A stretch of DNA of 64,000 bases from Nyssa sinensis (lineage: Eukaryota > Streptophyta > Magnoliopsida > Cornales > Nyssaceae), in contig CM018052.1 in assembly GCA_008638375.1 (NCBI GenBank), positions 30,884,239 through 30,948,238 on the forward strand. The letters are read 5' to 3'. The notes under the pieces were generated by a model. It was not told where the DNA came from. It saw nothing but the letters and a program-made list of their open reading frames with translations, and ran no database searches. Positions 23,159 through 33,953 of this stretch are shown piece after piece (positions within the stretch are counted from its first letter, which is position 1; each line of letters starts with the position of its first letter). The translations under genes and the position numbers were made by a program.

Positions 23159-23341
23159 ATGGCAGGTGTGAGGAGAGAGATAATCAACGGTCGGAGTATT
23201 TCCAGTCGTCCGTTTCCGAAACGAGGTCAGGTGAAGGTGGCGATTGTGTTGGGTCTGGCTCACTCCCTTGCTTCTATCTTCTCTTTTGGTGCTCGTTCTC
23301 AACTGACAACCGTACCGGCGAACCAAATTCCCTTAATCTAG
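23159..23341 (+). CDS. Small conserved protein, array copy 2 (60 aa)
   Basis: The function is unknown. The protein starts MAGVRREIINGRSISS, continues with RPFPKRGQVK (residues 17-26), and has a hydrophobic segment VAIVLGLAHSLASIFSFGA (27-45). The tail is unlike copies 1 and 4: after ARSQ it reads LTTVPANQIPLI. The cause is a 7-bp insertion, TGACAAC at 23304-23310, which shifts the frame. An in-frame upstream ATG at 23051 would overlap the TATA box, so the conserved ATG at 23159 is preferred. It is nearly identical to copy 3 and arose with it by segmental duplication. Confidence 0.6.
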   Translation: MAGVRREIINGRSISSRPFPKRGQVKVAIVLGLAHSLASIFSFGARSQLTTVPANQIPLI

Positions 23342-24158
23342 AGCGATATTACAGACCGGGAAGGAGGCGAAACCCAATTTTGGTAATGTAAAGAGAGAGA
23401 GATTGAGAGATTTGTTGCAGATCTTGAAATAGATCAATGAATCGTTGTATATACAGTGTAAAAATTGCTAGATAATATGATGCTTCTCCTTTCTTTTTTG
23501 GGGGATCCCTTTCATCTTTTGTCTCAGTTTTGATGGCCTTGTGATCTTTCTGTTTTGTTTTCCACCGTAGGATTTGAATAAGTTAGATTTTTCATGTGGG
23601 ATTGATCTGGTGCAAACGTGAAGTGGCCGTTTGATTCTATTTAGATTAAATGGTGCCATGATCAACTTTTAAGGCCATGATTGAAAAATATTAAAATCGG
23701 TTCGGTTGAATACAAATGAATTGATTTTAAATTTTTTATAATTTAGTAAGTATATTTTAATCGAATATTAATTTATATTCAATTCTAAAAAATACTAAAA
23801 AAGTAAATAAAATCATATTAGAGAAGAGTTGATTTTTTTTAAAACCAGATAATTTAATGAGAATGGTTCTAACATGATCTAATTTGAAGAATATCTAAAC
23901 AATCTTAAAATTTATTACAATTTATATAATCATTTTTAAAATTGATGCAATTGCAATCGTAATAAAATGGCTAAGATGTTAAATTTTCAATTGATTATCT
24001 TATACCTTATTAATTTTCAATTTATAGAATCTTTTCGAGAAATGATGAATGTTCTAACTTATGCCTACAAAATGCATTTTATGTTTGCATCATAGAAAAA
24101 TATACAAGAAAGATGTTTTCTAAGACCTTTTCAGCCATCAAATGACTTAACATGTAAA

Positions 24159-24191
<33 letters not shown>

Positions 24192-24240
24192 GATATACCA
24201 TAAATTGACGAGTATATTCAGGACATGATACATGTATAAA
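23342..24240. other. 3' flank of array gene 2
   Basis: The presumed 3' UTR is shared with copy 3 up to about 23660. Beyond it lies duplicated AT-rich DNA and a TA microsatellite (about 24160-24190). No further gene is seen. Confidence 0.5.
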
Positions 24241-24244
24241 CATA

Positions 24245-25558
24245 ACTTTTTGAGATACAAATCGATAAAGATTCATTGCTGAGAATGGTGCACCACCTTT
24301 AGCCTTGCCTCCAGAATATATGGGATACCGATCTGCTCGTTACAAACCTCGTGGTGAGGAAAATAAAATATTTACAGGAAGGGTTCCGAACTGGTCATTA
24401 CCTTCCATATCCTACCAACCTCAAAATAAGGAAACAGAGTTCAATATAACAACTACTATCTTCGGATATCTATGGATCCTTACTTTTATGGTTCCAAATC
24501 TTATTCAACTTAGGAGATCTACAATCTATAAATAAGACCCTAACTTTATCATCAGAGCAACTACCACCAGAGCCTACCCGGTGACCCTCTGATCCTGAGT
24601 TCTTAATAGGCAGCGAAGGACGGGAAGCCCCTCTGGTCAAAAAGTGCAACATCAGTTTGGCACCATTTGTGGGAACGACAATCGTTCTTACTATCTTTTC
24701 TTTAAAAACAACGAACCCTTTGTCTTTTTCTTCCAAAAAACAATGACTCTCAGTCTTCACCCAAGAAAAAATTCACAAAACTGCTGAAATCAACCTCCTT
24801 TTGGAAGAGAAATAGGGCAAACACCCAATCAATTGTAACAACAACTTGATCAGATTCAATGACAGTCTGATCAAATGCAAGAACAACTCACTGCCATGTC
24901 ACAAGCTTTGGCTTCATTGAACCAGAGCCAGCAGCGTAACCCTCATCCTCATTCTACTGACGTTATTTATGGAGGAACTCAGCCTCCCGCTACCACCATG
25001 GGCGGAGAATCCTCTAATGAGAAGTTGCCTAATGCGCAACCGGTATACGCCCATGGTTCCACTCACATATGGACAGATCCCAGACGTCAACAACTATAGG
25101 GAGAGGGATGCCCCCGCTTCACCCAGCTATTCATTATCAAAATAGAACGAGGATTCCTACAACAGTGGCCTCTGGAGTCGATCCAGTGCCGCAAGAATTC
25201 TAACCCCGCCAATCCTGGGAGGGCAACATCCTCCTGCTAATATCAGGCAAATTCTTCCTCCGAATCGAGGATCTGGAGGTGCAGGACAAAGTCAACAACA
25301 AATTCCACAACGAGTTTTTCCTCGAGCCCCTCAGAGGAAAGAGGAGATAGCAGACCATCTCAACCAGAGGGTTCCACACCCCTCCGGAACAAGACGAACT
25401 AGGCAAATTGTTCGGGAGGTTCTCCACGCCATTTACGTCTCACATAATGACAGAGGAGCGGCCGAAAAAGTTCATTATCTCAAAATTCACCCTATACGAC
25501 AAGTCTGAGGACCCTGGGGACCACTTATCTCACTATCAGCCTCCCATGGCTCTTCATA
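24245..25558 (+). mobile_element. Ty3/gypsy (Tat/Athila-like) remnant: leader and gag fragment
   Basis: TTTGGCACCATTTGTGGGAA at about 24656-24675 is a degenerate form of the primer-binding region typical of Tat/Athila elements. Downstream is a broken gag. A Gln-rich open frame (24875-25099) is followed, after stops, by an open stretch at about 25393-25556 that includes TPFTSHIM, ISKFTLYDKSEDPGDHLSHY and PMAL. This is the start of the retrotransposon Gag domain. No pol is present. The piece ends abruptly at the start of duplication copy B. Confidence 0.65.
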
Positions 25559-25770
25559 TCATACATTAGACAAGAGAAACCCCAAAAGATGGATGATATG
25601 ATCAAGTGGTCACTAAGTAACTGTCAAAATCAGACTTTGGACTACTTGGTGACAAATTGACCGTTCTAGTCTAAACCATACCAAACAAATAAAATTTGCT
25701 ATCGGAAAGTGTGAACGCAATGCTTTAAAAGTTAAAAACATACAGTGTGAACGCAACCTGTCAAGATCTT

Positions 25771-26935
25771 CACCTGAATTTTCAATACTATAGAACAAAT
25801 CTATCTATTTATATTTAATGCTAAAACTTTATTAAAAAAAATGTACTTGTACATTACACTATTTTTTATTTAGGGTTATGCTCACTAAAATAAATAAAAT
25901 TTAAATTATATTTAAATTTGACTTATTAATTTTTTGAATCAATCTCGAATGAGAATTTAATTGATTTAATCGCGGGTCGAATTCGAATAACTTGATATTT
26001 TTATATTTGTATTAGAATATTTTTGCCTTAACAAGTTAAGCTTAATAAATTACGAGTTTATTCAAGTTTGACTTATTTATCTTACAAATTAATTTTGAAT
26101 GAATTTCTAATTGAATTAAATTCGAATAGTTAAACTTGTTTTACTACCTTATTTTTATCTTACTTTTTTCTCTTTCTCTTTTTTCCCAGTTTTTCATTTC
26201 TATCTTGCTTGTTCTTTCTATTAATTTTAATATAATAATTGATGTAGCTATTTTTGACTCGCCATGGATTCGTCCGTCACTGTGTACTTGAAAAGAAATG
26301 ATATATAAAAAGCCACCGGGAAAGGTTCCGGTGGTAACATCTCCGATGGTTAAATTAGTCTCCTTCTATTTTATCAAAGGTTTGGGCCTTTAATAAATTA
26401 TATTTTCGATGCAGATGTAGAGAGAGAGAGAGATCTCTTTTACATACCTTCTTCACGGCATTTATTGCATGGAAAAGCGGTTAGGTTGTCTGACAGGCGG
26501 TGGATGTCTTTTTCACACTAACTTTCAAAATTCACGGCTCCCTTTACACGTGTACTTATAGAACTGGTTTTCAAACCTGTCTCTCCTTTGTGGCAGGGCT
26601 AGGACTCACCGCTTGTCAGGCTATAGTAATGCAATCATGAGGCTTCCATCATTCTTTTTGTCTTTTCTTTATTCCATCGTTCTGAGGTCGGTATACCGAA
26701 GTACACCTCGGTATATCCTTTCCGATTAAATTGAACTATCTTTTCAGCATGTATTTAAGTTGATTCAGTAGATCGTTTTATGACGTATCAATAATAATAT
26801 AAATATAAATTCTCTAACCCCTGTTAAGTCACTAACTTGCAATAACTCACGTCTCTATCTATCCGTCTATCTCATCCCCTTTAAATTTTTACAGTTTTCT
26901 AATTTCAATCCTTTTTCGGGTTTAGAAGTAGAATA
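25771..26935. other. Extra segment in copy B, repeat remnants
   Basis: No gene is seen. The first part (about 25860-26150) is AT-rich with AAATTCGAATA-type blocks resembling 44100-45310 and 62780-63080. The part at about 26290-26760 shares ordered blocks with 3180-3680 and may be an LTR relic. Confidence 0.4.
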
Positions 26936-27038
26936 TTTATTGGTCTTTGAAATTAAAGTAAAAGGTTAAGCAATGGACAAAAGCCGCCGTGGCCCACGTT
27001 CCATTGGGCCTCCGTTTACTACCAACCAACAAAATTCC

Positions 27039-27044
27039 CACGTG
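27039..27044. promoter_or_regulatory. Distal CACGTG (G-box) block, array unit 3
   Basis: CACGTG follows AAGCAATGGACAAA, a GCCCACGTTCC core and ACCAACCAACAAAATTCC. It lies about 1.47 kb upstream of the small gene. Confidence 0.4.
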
Positions 27045-27646
27045 ATCTTTATATATATATATATATATGTATGTATAATATAATATAAGTTTTACTTTAA
27101 TTTGATGCAACTTTGAAAAATTATCCGTATCTTGACAATTCATCAGTTGTTCTTAAAATAAAAAAATTATAAAGTACCCTAATGTCCCTCTCTTTACACA
27201 TCTTTTTTGTTTTCTGTTTTTTTTGTTTTTTTCTGCTGTTAATTAGATGGGAAGAAGACCCTCCAACTTAGAGCCTTTCAAACACAACAGAAACCAAGTC
27301 TGCCATAGAAGTTAAGGTTCAAAATCATCAACTTAAGAGTCTAGTTTAACTCCTACATTTGCAAGAGAGTCAGCACATTGGCCCTTTTACACTCTTTTTA
27401 AATTCTTAATGTATATGATAAGTGGTTAAATGATATTATTGTATTTAGATTAGTTATTAATAAATATCAATTAACTATTTTTTGAAAAAGTTCCATTGAG
27501 AACTACTTTTTGAAAAAATTCATTTTGGATTAAGTACATATCCATTAAGTGCGGTCAATAAGTTGAACAAAATACTTAACAAATTAGAAAAGTCTGTTTT
27601 GAACTTGAAAAAATTATTAAGTGCAGTGAATACGTCGAACAAACCA

Positions 27647-28115
27647 TAGTCTTACACTACTTGACAATTATAAGAACCGTTTCTATATTTTATGAAATTA
27701 CACTCACCCTCATATTCTGTACAATATACAAATTTTCTTACCCTACAAACTTTGTCATGAACAGCGTTAAGATTTCAACTAAATTTTTTTATCTGACTAA
27801 AATATCTTATTTATTACAGTGACTTCCTTATCATTTCAAGATTCATATAGAAGGTCAGTATAATTATACTCAACGATAAAACATTAAATTTATGTCTTTT
27901 ATTAACATTTATCTCCTAAAATTTTTATGAAGATCAGTGTAATATCAAAATTCACAATATACCTGTAATTGTTAGATACCCATGAAAATGTCAATATAAT
28001 TATTTGATATTTTTTAATAAACAAATTTGTAAAATTATTATTTTGTTAATAGCGTCATGCCGATTGAGAGGATATTAAAATTAATTAAAATAAGAAGAAT
28101 TTTATTGTAATTGTT
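27647..28115. mobile_element. MULE-type MITE, degenerate (duplicate of 22322-22790)
   Basis: The same end motifs and interior as its partner in unit 2 are visible: TTGACAATTATAAG, GAAATTACACTCACC and TTGTAATTGTTAAAA. It was copied along with the unit. Confidence 0.45.
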
Positions 28116-28307
28116 AAAAAAAATATGAAAGATTCATGAAATTTGTAAAAGAAATTATTTATTTATTTTGTTAGTTACATGTGTAATATATGAACTCACC
28201 CTCTTGCTTTTAGAGTTGAAACAATACCAAAAAAGACAAATGCAGTTTGAGATTTAAATGTGAAGTGTGAACATAACTTTTTTTATTTCTGACAAGTTCA
28301 AAGCCAA

Positions 28308-28430
28308 TGTGAACGCATCAAGCATCAACGTCAAGATCGTCAAACATACAGTCAAGAGTATAGATGATTAGGTATCGAGAGTAATTTTCCCCAAAACTAT
28401 GGGTATTTTCATTATTTTGGCCTTTATATA
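28308..28430 (+). promoter_or_regulatory. Proximal promoter of array gene 3: TGTGAACGCA motif and TATA box
   Basis: TGTGAACGCA lies at 28308-28317 and TTTATATA at 28423-28430, about 84 bp before the ATG. The arrangement matches the other units. Confidence 0.6.
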
Positions 28431-28513
28431 CCGCACTCAACACATCTCAGAGTATTCTGAAATCGGAAACAATTACGACAACGACAAGCTTGAGTTTAAG
28501 AGTTCGATTAGAG

Positions 28514-28696
28514 ATGGCAGGTGCGAGGAGAGAGATGATCAACGGTCGGAGTATTTCCAGCCGTCCGTTTCCGAAACGAGGTCAGGTGAAGGCGGCGATT
28601 GTGTTGAGTCTGGCTCACTCCCTTGCTTCTATCTTCTCTTTTGGTGCTCGTTCTCAACTGACAACGGTCCCGGCGAACCAAATTCCCTTAATCTAG
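28514..28696 (+). CDS. Small conserved protein, array copy 3 (60 aa)
   Basis: The function is unknown. The protein starts MAGARREMINGRSISS, has RPFPKRGQVK (residues 17-26), a hydrophobic segment AAIVLSLAHSLASIFSFGA and the same LTTVPANQIPLI tail as copy 2. That tail comes from the shared 7-bp insertion (TGACAAC, 28659-28665). A longer open frame at 28399-28746 in another frame is spurious, because it runs through the TATA box and does not keep the conserved protein. Copies 2 and 3 differ at only a few residues. Confidence 0.6.
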   Translation: MAGARREMINGRSISSRPFPKRGQVKAAIVLSLAHSLASIFSFGARSQLTTVPANQIPLI

Positions 28697-30065
28697 AGCG
28701 ATATTACAGACCGGGAAGGAGGCGAAACCCAATTTTGGCAATGTAAAGAGAGAGAGAGATGGAGAGATTTGTTGCAGATCTTGAAATAGATCAATGGATC
28801 GTTGTATATACAGTGTAAAAATTGCTAGATAATATGATGCTTCTCCTTTCTTTTTTGGGGGATCCCTTTCATCTTTTGTCTCAGTTTTGATGGCCTTGTG
28901 ATCTTTGTGTTTTCCACCTTAGGATTTGAATAAGTTAGGTTTTTCATGTGCGATTGATCTGGTGCGAACGTGAAGTGGCCGTTTGATTCTAGTCAGATCA
29001 AACGGTGCCATGATCATCTGTCATGTTTGAAAAATATTAAAATTAGTTCCGTAAAATACAAATGAATTAATTTTAAATTTTTATTATTATTTATTAAATA
29101 TTTTTTAACAGTATATTAATTTATATTTTATTTTAAAAATATTTAAAATATGAATACAATTAGATCAAAAAATAATTAATTTTTTTTAAAATTAAATAAC
29201 TTAACGTAAGTAATTCTAGTATGATTCAATTTGAAAATTTTTATAACAATTCCTAAGTTTATTATAGTTTATATGATCATCTTTAAAATTGATGCAATTG
29301 CAATCGTAATAAAATGACTGGGATGTTAAATTTTCAATTGATTATCTTATATCGTATTAATTTTCAATTTATAGAATCTTTTGAGGAAATGATTAATGTT
29401 CAACTTATGCCTACAAAATGCATTCTATGTCTGCAGCACATAGAAAAATATACAAGAGAGATGTTTTCTAAGACCTTTTCAGCAATCAATGACTCAACAT
29501 GTAAATATATATTTCTTTATATATATATATATACACACACATATATATATATAGTATATATATAGAGTATGTCTTTTAGTTAAAATTGTATTTGTTACTA
29601 CTAAATAATATACAACTATGCCACATTTTTTCTACACCAAAAATTTTTATACTTAAAATTATGTTTAAATTAGAGGAAGTCATTAATTATCATCACATTA
29701 ATTATTTTTTAAATCTCTCGTTTAGACACAAATTTGAGTAATAAAATATTATCAAAAGCTATACGTGCGTTAGGTGTGTGTAATAATTGGCCATAAGTGT
29801 TTGAATTCAAGATTTAAAGGTAACCATAAAAGACACATGTAATAAAAGGATAACGACAAATAAGTGTTTGAATTCAAGATTTGAAAGTAACCAAAAAAAC
29901 ACACATGTAAAACAAGAATAACAACAAATATACATAATAAAGAATAGTGTTCGGTTTCAAATTATCTCATAAATTAATGACTCTTTTTTTTATTTGGATA
30001 CAAATTTAAGTAACAAAATATTATTCAAAAGCATATGTGTGCGTCAGGTGCGTAATAATTGGCCA
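28697..30065. other. 3' flank of array gene 3 and spacer
   Basis: The presumed 3' UTR runs to about 29010 and is conserved with the other copies. Beyond it are AT microsatellites (about 29515-29560) and diffuse repeats of a GTTTGAATTCAAGATTTAAA-like block. No other gene is seen. Confidence 0.5.
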
Positions 30066-30068
30066 TAA

Positions 30069-30184
30069 TGTTTGATTTCAAGATTTAAAAGTAACCATCA
30101 AACACACATGTAAAAGAAAGACTATGTTTGATTTCAAGATTTAAAAGTAACCATCAAACACACATGTAAAAGAAAGACTATGTT
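30069..30184. repeat. 56-bp exact tandem duplication
   Basis: TGTTTGATTTCAAGATTTAA begins at 30069 and again at 30125, with the rest of the unit identical. Weaker related copies lie just upstream (about 29799 and 29858). Confidence 0.85.
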
Positions 30185-30547
30185 TGGCTCTGCTTTTAAG
30201 TATAAAAAATTTATTTTTATCAAAATACGTATTATAATATTACTGTTACATATATATATTATTTAATTTTAACTAAAAAATAAAAATAAAATAATTTATA
30301 TACATTATATATGACACATTATAATTAAAATATGTATTTAAATAAGAGAATTTTTTTTTTTTTTTTAGAGAACTTGAGGCTCAGTATTACCTTATAATAA
30401 ATTGTAACCATAGTCAGGAAGAAAATTAATTCACATTCACACTGAACCTTCATGAAAAGTCTTGATTCAATGGACTTTCCTATATTCTCTGAAACAAACG
30501 GTACTTAATTTATTCGGTCCAACTCATGACTGCCATTTTTCTTGTTC

Positions 30548-31422
30548 GGTACATTTGATACGCTGAACTGAAATAGGATAAGAATGAAATAACATTAAAA
30601 ATAGAATGGGAATAATTATTTTATTTTTTTGTTTGGCTGAATACCTAGTAATGGAATGATAATTTTATTCATGTGTTTAGTTTGAACTATCAAATTGTTG
30701 GAATGGAATGAGAATAATTAATTCCATTCTTTTGTTTGGATACGCAGTAACAAAAAAAACGTTCAATCTACATTTTTTTTTATTATAAAAAAAAAATTAT
30801 TGAAAAAAAAAATCAACTTGCATTTGTTTTATTGAGAAAAAAAAAAGTTAATTCAACCTGCATTTGTTTTATTAGCAAAAGAAAAAAAAAAAAACTTATA
30901 TAGTCATCCTGGTTTCACGTACAAGTTAACTTCTTATAATTAACATTTAATAAATTAATAAATTTTTAAGAAATATAATTAGTTTTATGATAAATAATTA
31001 ATAATTATACATATATTTATAATATTTTTGGCAAATATATTTGTAATTTTATTTAAATTAGAGTTAAATATATTGTAATTCATCTACATGTAAAAAATAT
31101 TTTTTTTATTAATAAAAGTATAAGAAAATTTATAATTATTAATTCTAATAATTAATAAATTTTTCATCTACCAAGTTTATTAATTATATGAAAGTTGACT
31201 GTACTTGTAGTCGTGAACTGTAGAGATTGATGATCATTCCGTTAGGAAAAGAATAAGCATTCTTTAGGCGTTGTCAAAGAATGTTTATTCTTGTACTAAG
31301 TGGAATAGTCATTCCAAACAAAATAAATATTTTAACATATTTAAGCATACCAAACATAAAAATAAAATAAAAGCAATAATCCTCATTCTATCCCTACCTC
31401 CGTTCATGCATATCAAACGGCC
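30548..31422. mobile_element. Harbinger-type MITE (875 bp) in array unit 4
   Basis: The left end reads GGTACATTTGATACGCTGAA. The right end, read inward, reads GGCCGTTTGATATGCATGAA, and similarity continues with GGATAGAATGA. These look like imperfect inverted repeats of PIF/Harbinger type, with 3-bp flanks TTC and TTT. In unit 1 the matching flanks lie almost next to each other (about 17735-17775), which fits an insertion in unit 4. No coding capacity is seen. Confidence 0.5.
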
Positions 31423-31548
31423 TTTAGAAGTAGAATATATATTGGCCTTGATTCTTGAATATTAAAACAAGAAGATTAGCAATGGACAAAGCCGCCAGGG
31501 CCCACGTCCCACTGTGACCTCCTTTTACCTAGAGACCATTAAAATTCC

Positions 31549-31554
31549 CACGTG
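31549..31554. promoter_or_regulatory. Distal CACGTG (G-box) block, array unit 4
   Basis: CACGTG follows TAGCAATGGACAAAG, a GGCCCACGTCCC core and AAAATTCC. A GTGCGACATGACAT block follows, which is shared with unit 1. It lies about 2.2 kb upstream of the small gene because of inserted repeats. Confidence 0.4.
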
Positions 31555-32184
31555 ATCCTTTGTGCGACATGACATTATATATATATATATATATAATGCA
31601 CTCCACTTTCACAATATAAAAATGGAGTTTATTTGACACTTCTGAAAGCTCCATTATAAATTCCGTGTATATATCAAATTAATAGAAGTCTTTACTTTTG
31701 GTTTAATGCATTACCTCCCTGGGTTATCATGATCTTGACAGCTCATCCAATTTGATTAAAATACAAAACTAATCTCATCTTGATATTACTAGAATTACTG
31801 TTATGCCCCTCTATTTAGACTCCTGTTTTTTCTTTTTCCTTTTTGGGTAGGAAGAAATGACAGAAAAGCACCCTTTCGCTGGGTCTTTCAAAAGCCAAGG
31901 CAACTTGATCTGCCAACAACCAGCAACTCAACTCTCCCGGGGGAAGAGGGTTTGTTTGGTTAAGTTTTCAAACATAAATTTTGAATTTTAAAATGCAGGA
32001 TACGAGTTTGAGAAGTTATTAATTTTAATTTTTTTAATTTAAATTATCATATTTAAATATATTTTCACAGTTTTTAAAAATTATATTTGAATCACTGTCC
32101 AAGCACAATATGTAACTTCATCTTCAAGCTTAAAAAAATTAAAATTTTACTATGTATAAAAGAAAAAATTGATAGCTTGGAGGG

Positions 32185-32490
32185 TTGGAGCCGGGCCAGT
32201 CTCATGTCCTTCCGCCCTTACCTTCATGGATGTGGTCACTATTGTCTTGGTTTTCCAACAATTGAATTGCACAGCTAGAGTAAGATTCAACCACCAGGTT
32301 GTTAAAATCAAGCTGGAGTGCTAGATTTAACCCTTCTTTAATGCTCCATAGCTCCGCAACCAGCCTTGAAGACCTGCCAAAGAAGCCATAGTACCCCGAG
32401 AGTCAATGTCCTGTTTCATCTCTGAAGATTCCTCCAAAGCTAGCTTTCTTAGACTTCCATCAGTGTTTCGTTTAATGGACCCTGCTAGTT
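32185..32490 (-). pseudogene. LINE RNase H (RVT_3) domain relic
   Basis: Read leftwards, NTDGS appears at about 32465. After a frame change come FGGIFRDETGH, a TGA stop (Trp in the family pattern), GYYGFFGRSSRLVAELWSIK and then LALQLDFNNLVVES. This order (DG, GGIFRD, AELW, VVES) is the RNase H-like domain found at the 3' end of plant non-LTR retrotransposons. One frameshift and one stop show it is dead. The surrounding 31.6-32.8 kb shows no other gene. Confidence 0.65.
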
Positions 32491-32790
32491 TCATATCTCT
32501 CAATGTGGGGGAAATCAAGATTAATTTCGAAATGTTTCTATTTTGACTCCTTTTACAATCTTGAAGTGCACTCCAAGAATTCATGTACAATATTTGCTTA
32601 TGCTATGAATATCATTATATTTGAATTATTCATGAGTAAGAGTTAACAACCTATAAATTTGGAGCTATCTAGTGTTTTATCAAATGTTTTTATAATAAAA
32701 AATGAGGGGATATTGTATTAGGCTGACATGTTTATTATCAGAGAAATTGTAATTATTATTTACATTTGACATAACTTGCTAAGAACTTAT

Positions 32791-33230
32791 GAATAAATTA
32801 TATTGACTTTTCTTTAAGATTTTTAATAATTACACTGATCTATTATGAGATTTTGAAAATTACACCCACCTTTCTTATTTTACTTGAAAAATTATAAATA
32901 ATATTCTTTAGTCAAATTTTTTTTTTCTTCAAAATAACAGAATTGTTTTTTTTTTTATTTTGATCATTTAATTTTTTTTCAAATAAATATTAATTAAAAC
33001 CTTATATTTATTTTTATATTAAAAAATTCTTTAAAAAAAGTTTTGAAAAAATTGTCAAAATTGACAAAATAAAAAATAAAAAATAAAAAATAAAAAAAAA
33101 ATTGTTTCTTCATTTTAAAAAAAATAAATTAACTGTAGGGGGTATTGTAGTTGGTCAATAAAAGTAGAAAATATTAGTATAATTTAAAAAATTTGAATGC
33201 AGGTCAATGTAATTGTCAGAATCTTCAATG
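32791..33230. mobile_element. MULE-type MITE, right end truncated
   Basis: The left end reads GAATAAATTATATTGAC and then ATAATTACACTGATC. The right part has AGTATAATTT and GTCAATGTAATTGTC. The interior is palindromic in the same way as 57128-57603. The outermost right repeat is missing and is replaced by a GTTCGAAGATTCGACTC-containing stretch that could be a SINE scrap. Confidence 0.5.
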
Positions 33231-33538
33231 CAAGAGGTTTACTCCTTCGAGTTCGAAGATTCGACTCTCACCGTCTGCATCCTGGGACCAGTTACTACCC
33301 AAGACTAATAATCCGAACCTTACTTAAAAAAATAGGGACAAAAAAAATATATCTAAAATTTATTTGTTTATTTATTTTATTAATTACATGAGTTTAATAT
33401 CAACTGAAGCTCTTGAATTGAGAGTTGAAAGCATAAAATAGAAAACGAAAAACAAATGCAGTTTGAATATTCAATGTTAGGTATGAACCGAACAAAAATT
33501 TTCTTACGTTCAAATAAAATCAATGGAATGTTAAAATC

Positions 33539-33665
33539 TGTGAACGCATCGAGGTCAATATCGTCAAACAAACTGTCAAGAGTATAGATTATTAGGTGTA
33601 TGATAGCCCTCGAAAATAATTTTTTCCAAAACCAGGGGCATTTTCATTAATTTTTCCTTTATATA
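33539..33665 (+). promoter_or_regulatory. Proximal promoter of array gene 4: TGTGAACGCA motif and TATA box
   Basis: TGTGAACGCA lies at 33539-33548 and TTTATATA at 33658-33665, about 118 bp before the ATG. The ATCGTCAAACA block between them is also kept. Confidence 0.6.
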
Positions 33666-33782
33666 CCCGCGCATTGCACCGCACCGAACACATCACACAG
33701 ACATAGTGACACATTTCAAAAACTTCAGAAATCAGAAACCCCGACGGCGACGACGAGCTTGAGTTTAAGAGGTCGATTAGAG

Positions 33783-33953
33783 ATGGCAGGTGCGAGGAGA
33801 GGGATGATCGATGGTCGGAGTGTTTCCAGCCGTCCGATTCCGAAACGAGGTCAGGTGAAGGTGGCGATTGTGTTGGGCCTGGCTCACTCTTTTGCTTCTA
33901 TCTTCTCTTTTGGTGCTCGTTCTCAACCGTGCCGGCAAACTCAACTCTCTTAA
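33783..33953 (+). CDS. Small conserved protein, array copy 4 (56 aa)
   Basis: The function is unknown. The protein starts MAGARRGMIDGRSVSS, has RPIPKRGQVK (residues 17-26), a hydrophobic segment VAIVLGLAHSFASIFSFGA (27-45) and ends ARSQPCRQTQLS. The tail matches copy 1 in frame, so this looks like the ancestral reading without the 7-bp insertion. The TATA box, upstream motif and 3' flank are conserved. It is the downstream end of the array. Confidence 0.6.
   Translation: MAGARRGMIDGRSVSSRPIPKRGQVKVAIVLGLAHSFASIFSFGARSQPCRQTQLS

Larger units (their letters stand above)
20930..24170. repeat. Segmental duplication, copy A (array unit 2)
   Basis: This stretch matches 25560-29520 over several kb in the same order. 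It includes the AGACAAGAGAAACCCC block, the distal CACGTG block, a MITE, the promoter, the small gene, its 3' flank and the GATGCAATTGCAATCG block. Relative to copy B it lacks about 1.16 kb found at 25771-26935. The match is clear by eye but percent identity was not computed. Confidence 0.8.
25560..29520. repeat. Segmental duplication, copy B (array unit 3)
   Basis: This is the partner of 20930-24170. The segment at about 25771-26935 is extra in this copy. The right end runs to the TTTTCAGCAATCAATGACT block before the AT repeat at about 29515. Confidence 0.8.

Noticed and set aside
28399..28746. 115-codon open frame overlapping array gene 3
   Set aside because: It is in a different frame, begins upstream of the TATA box and is not kept in the other copies.
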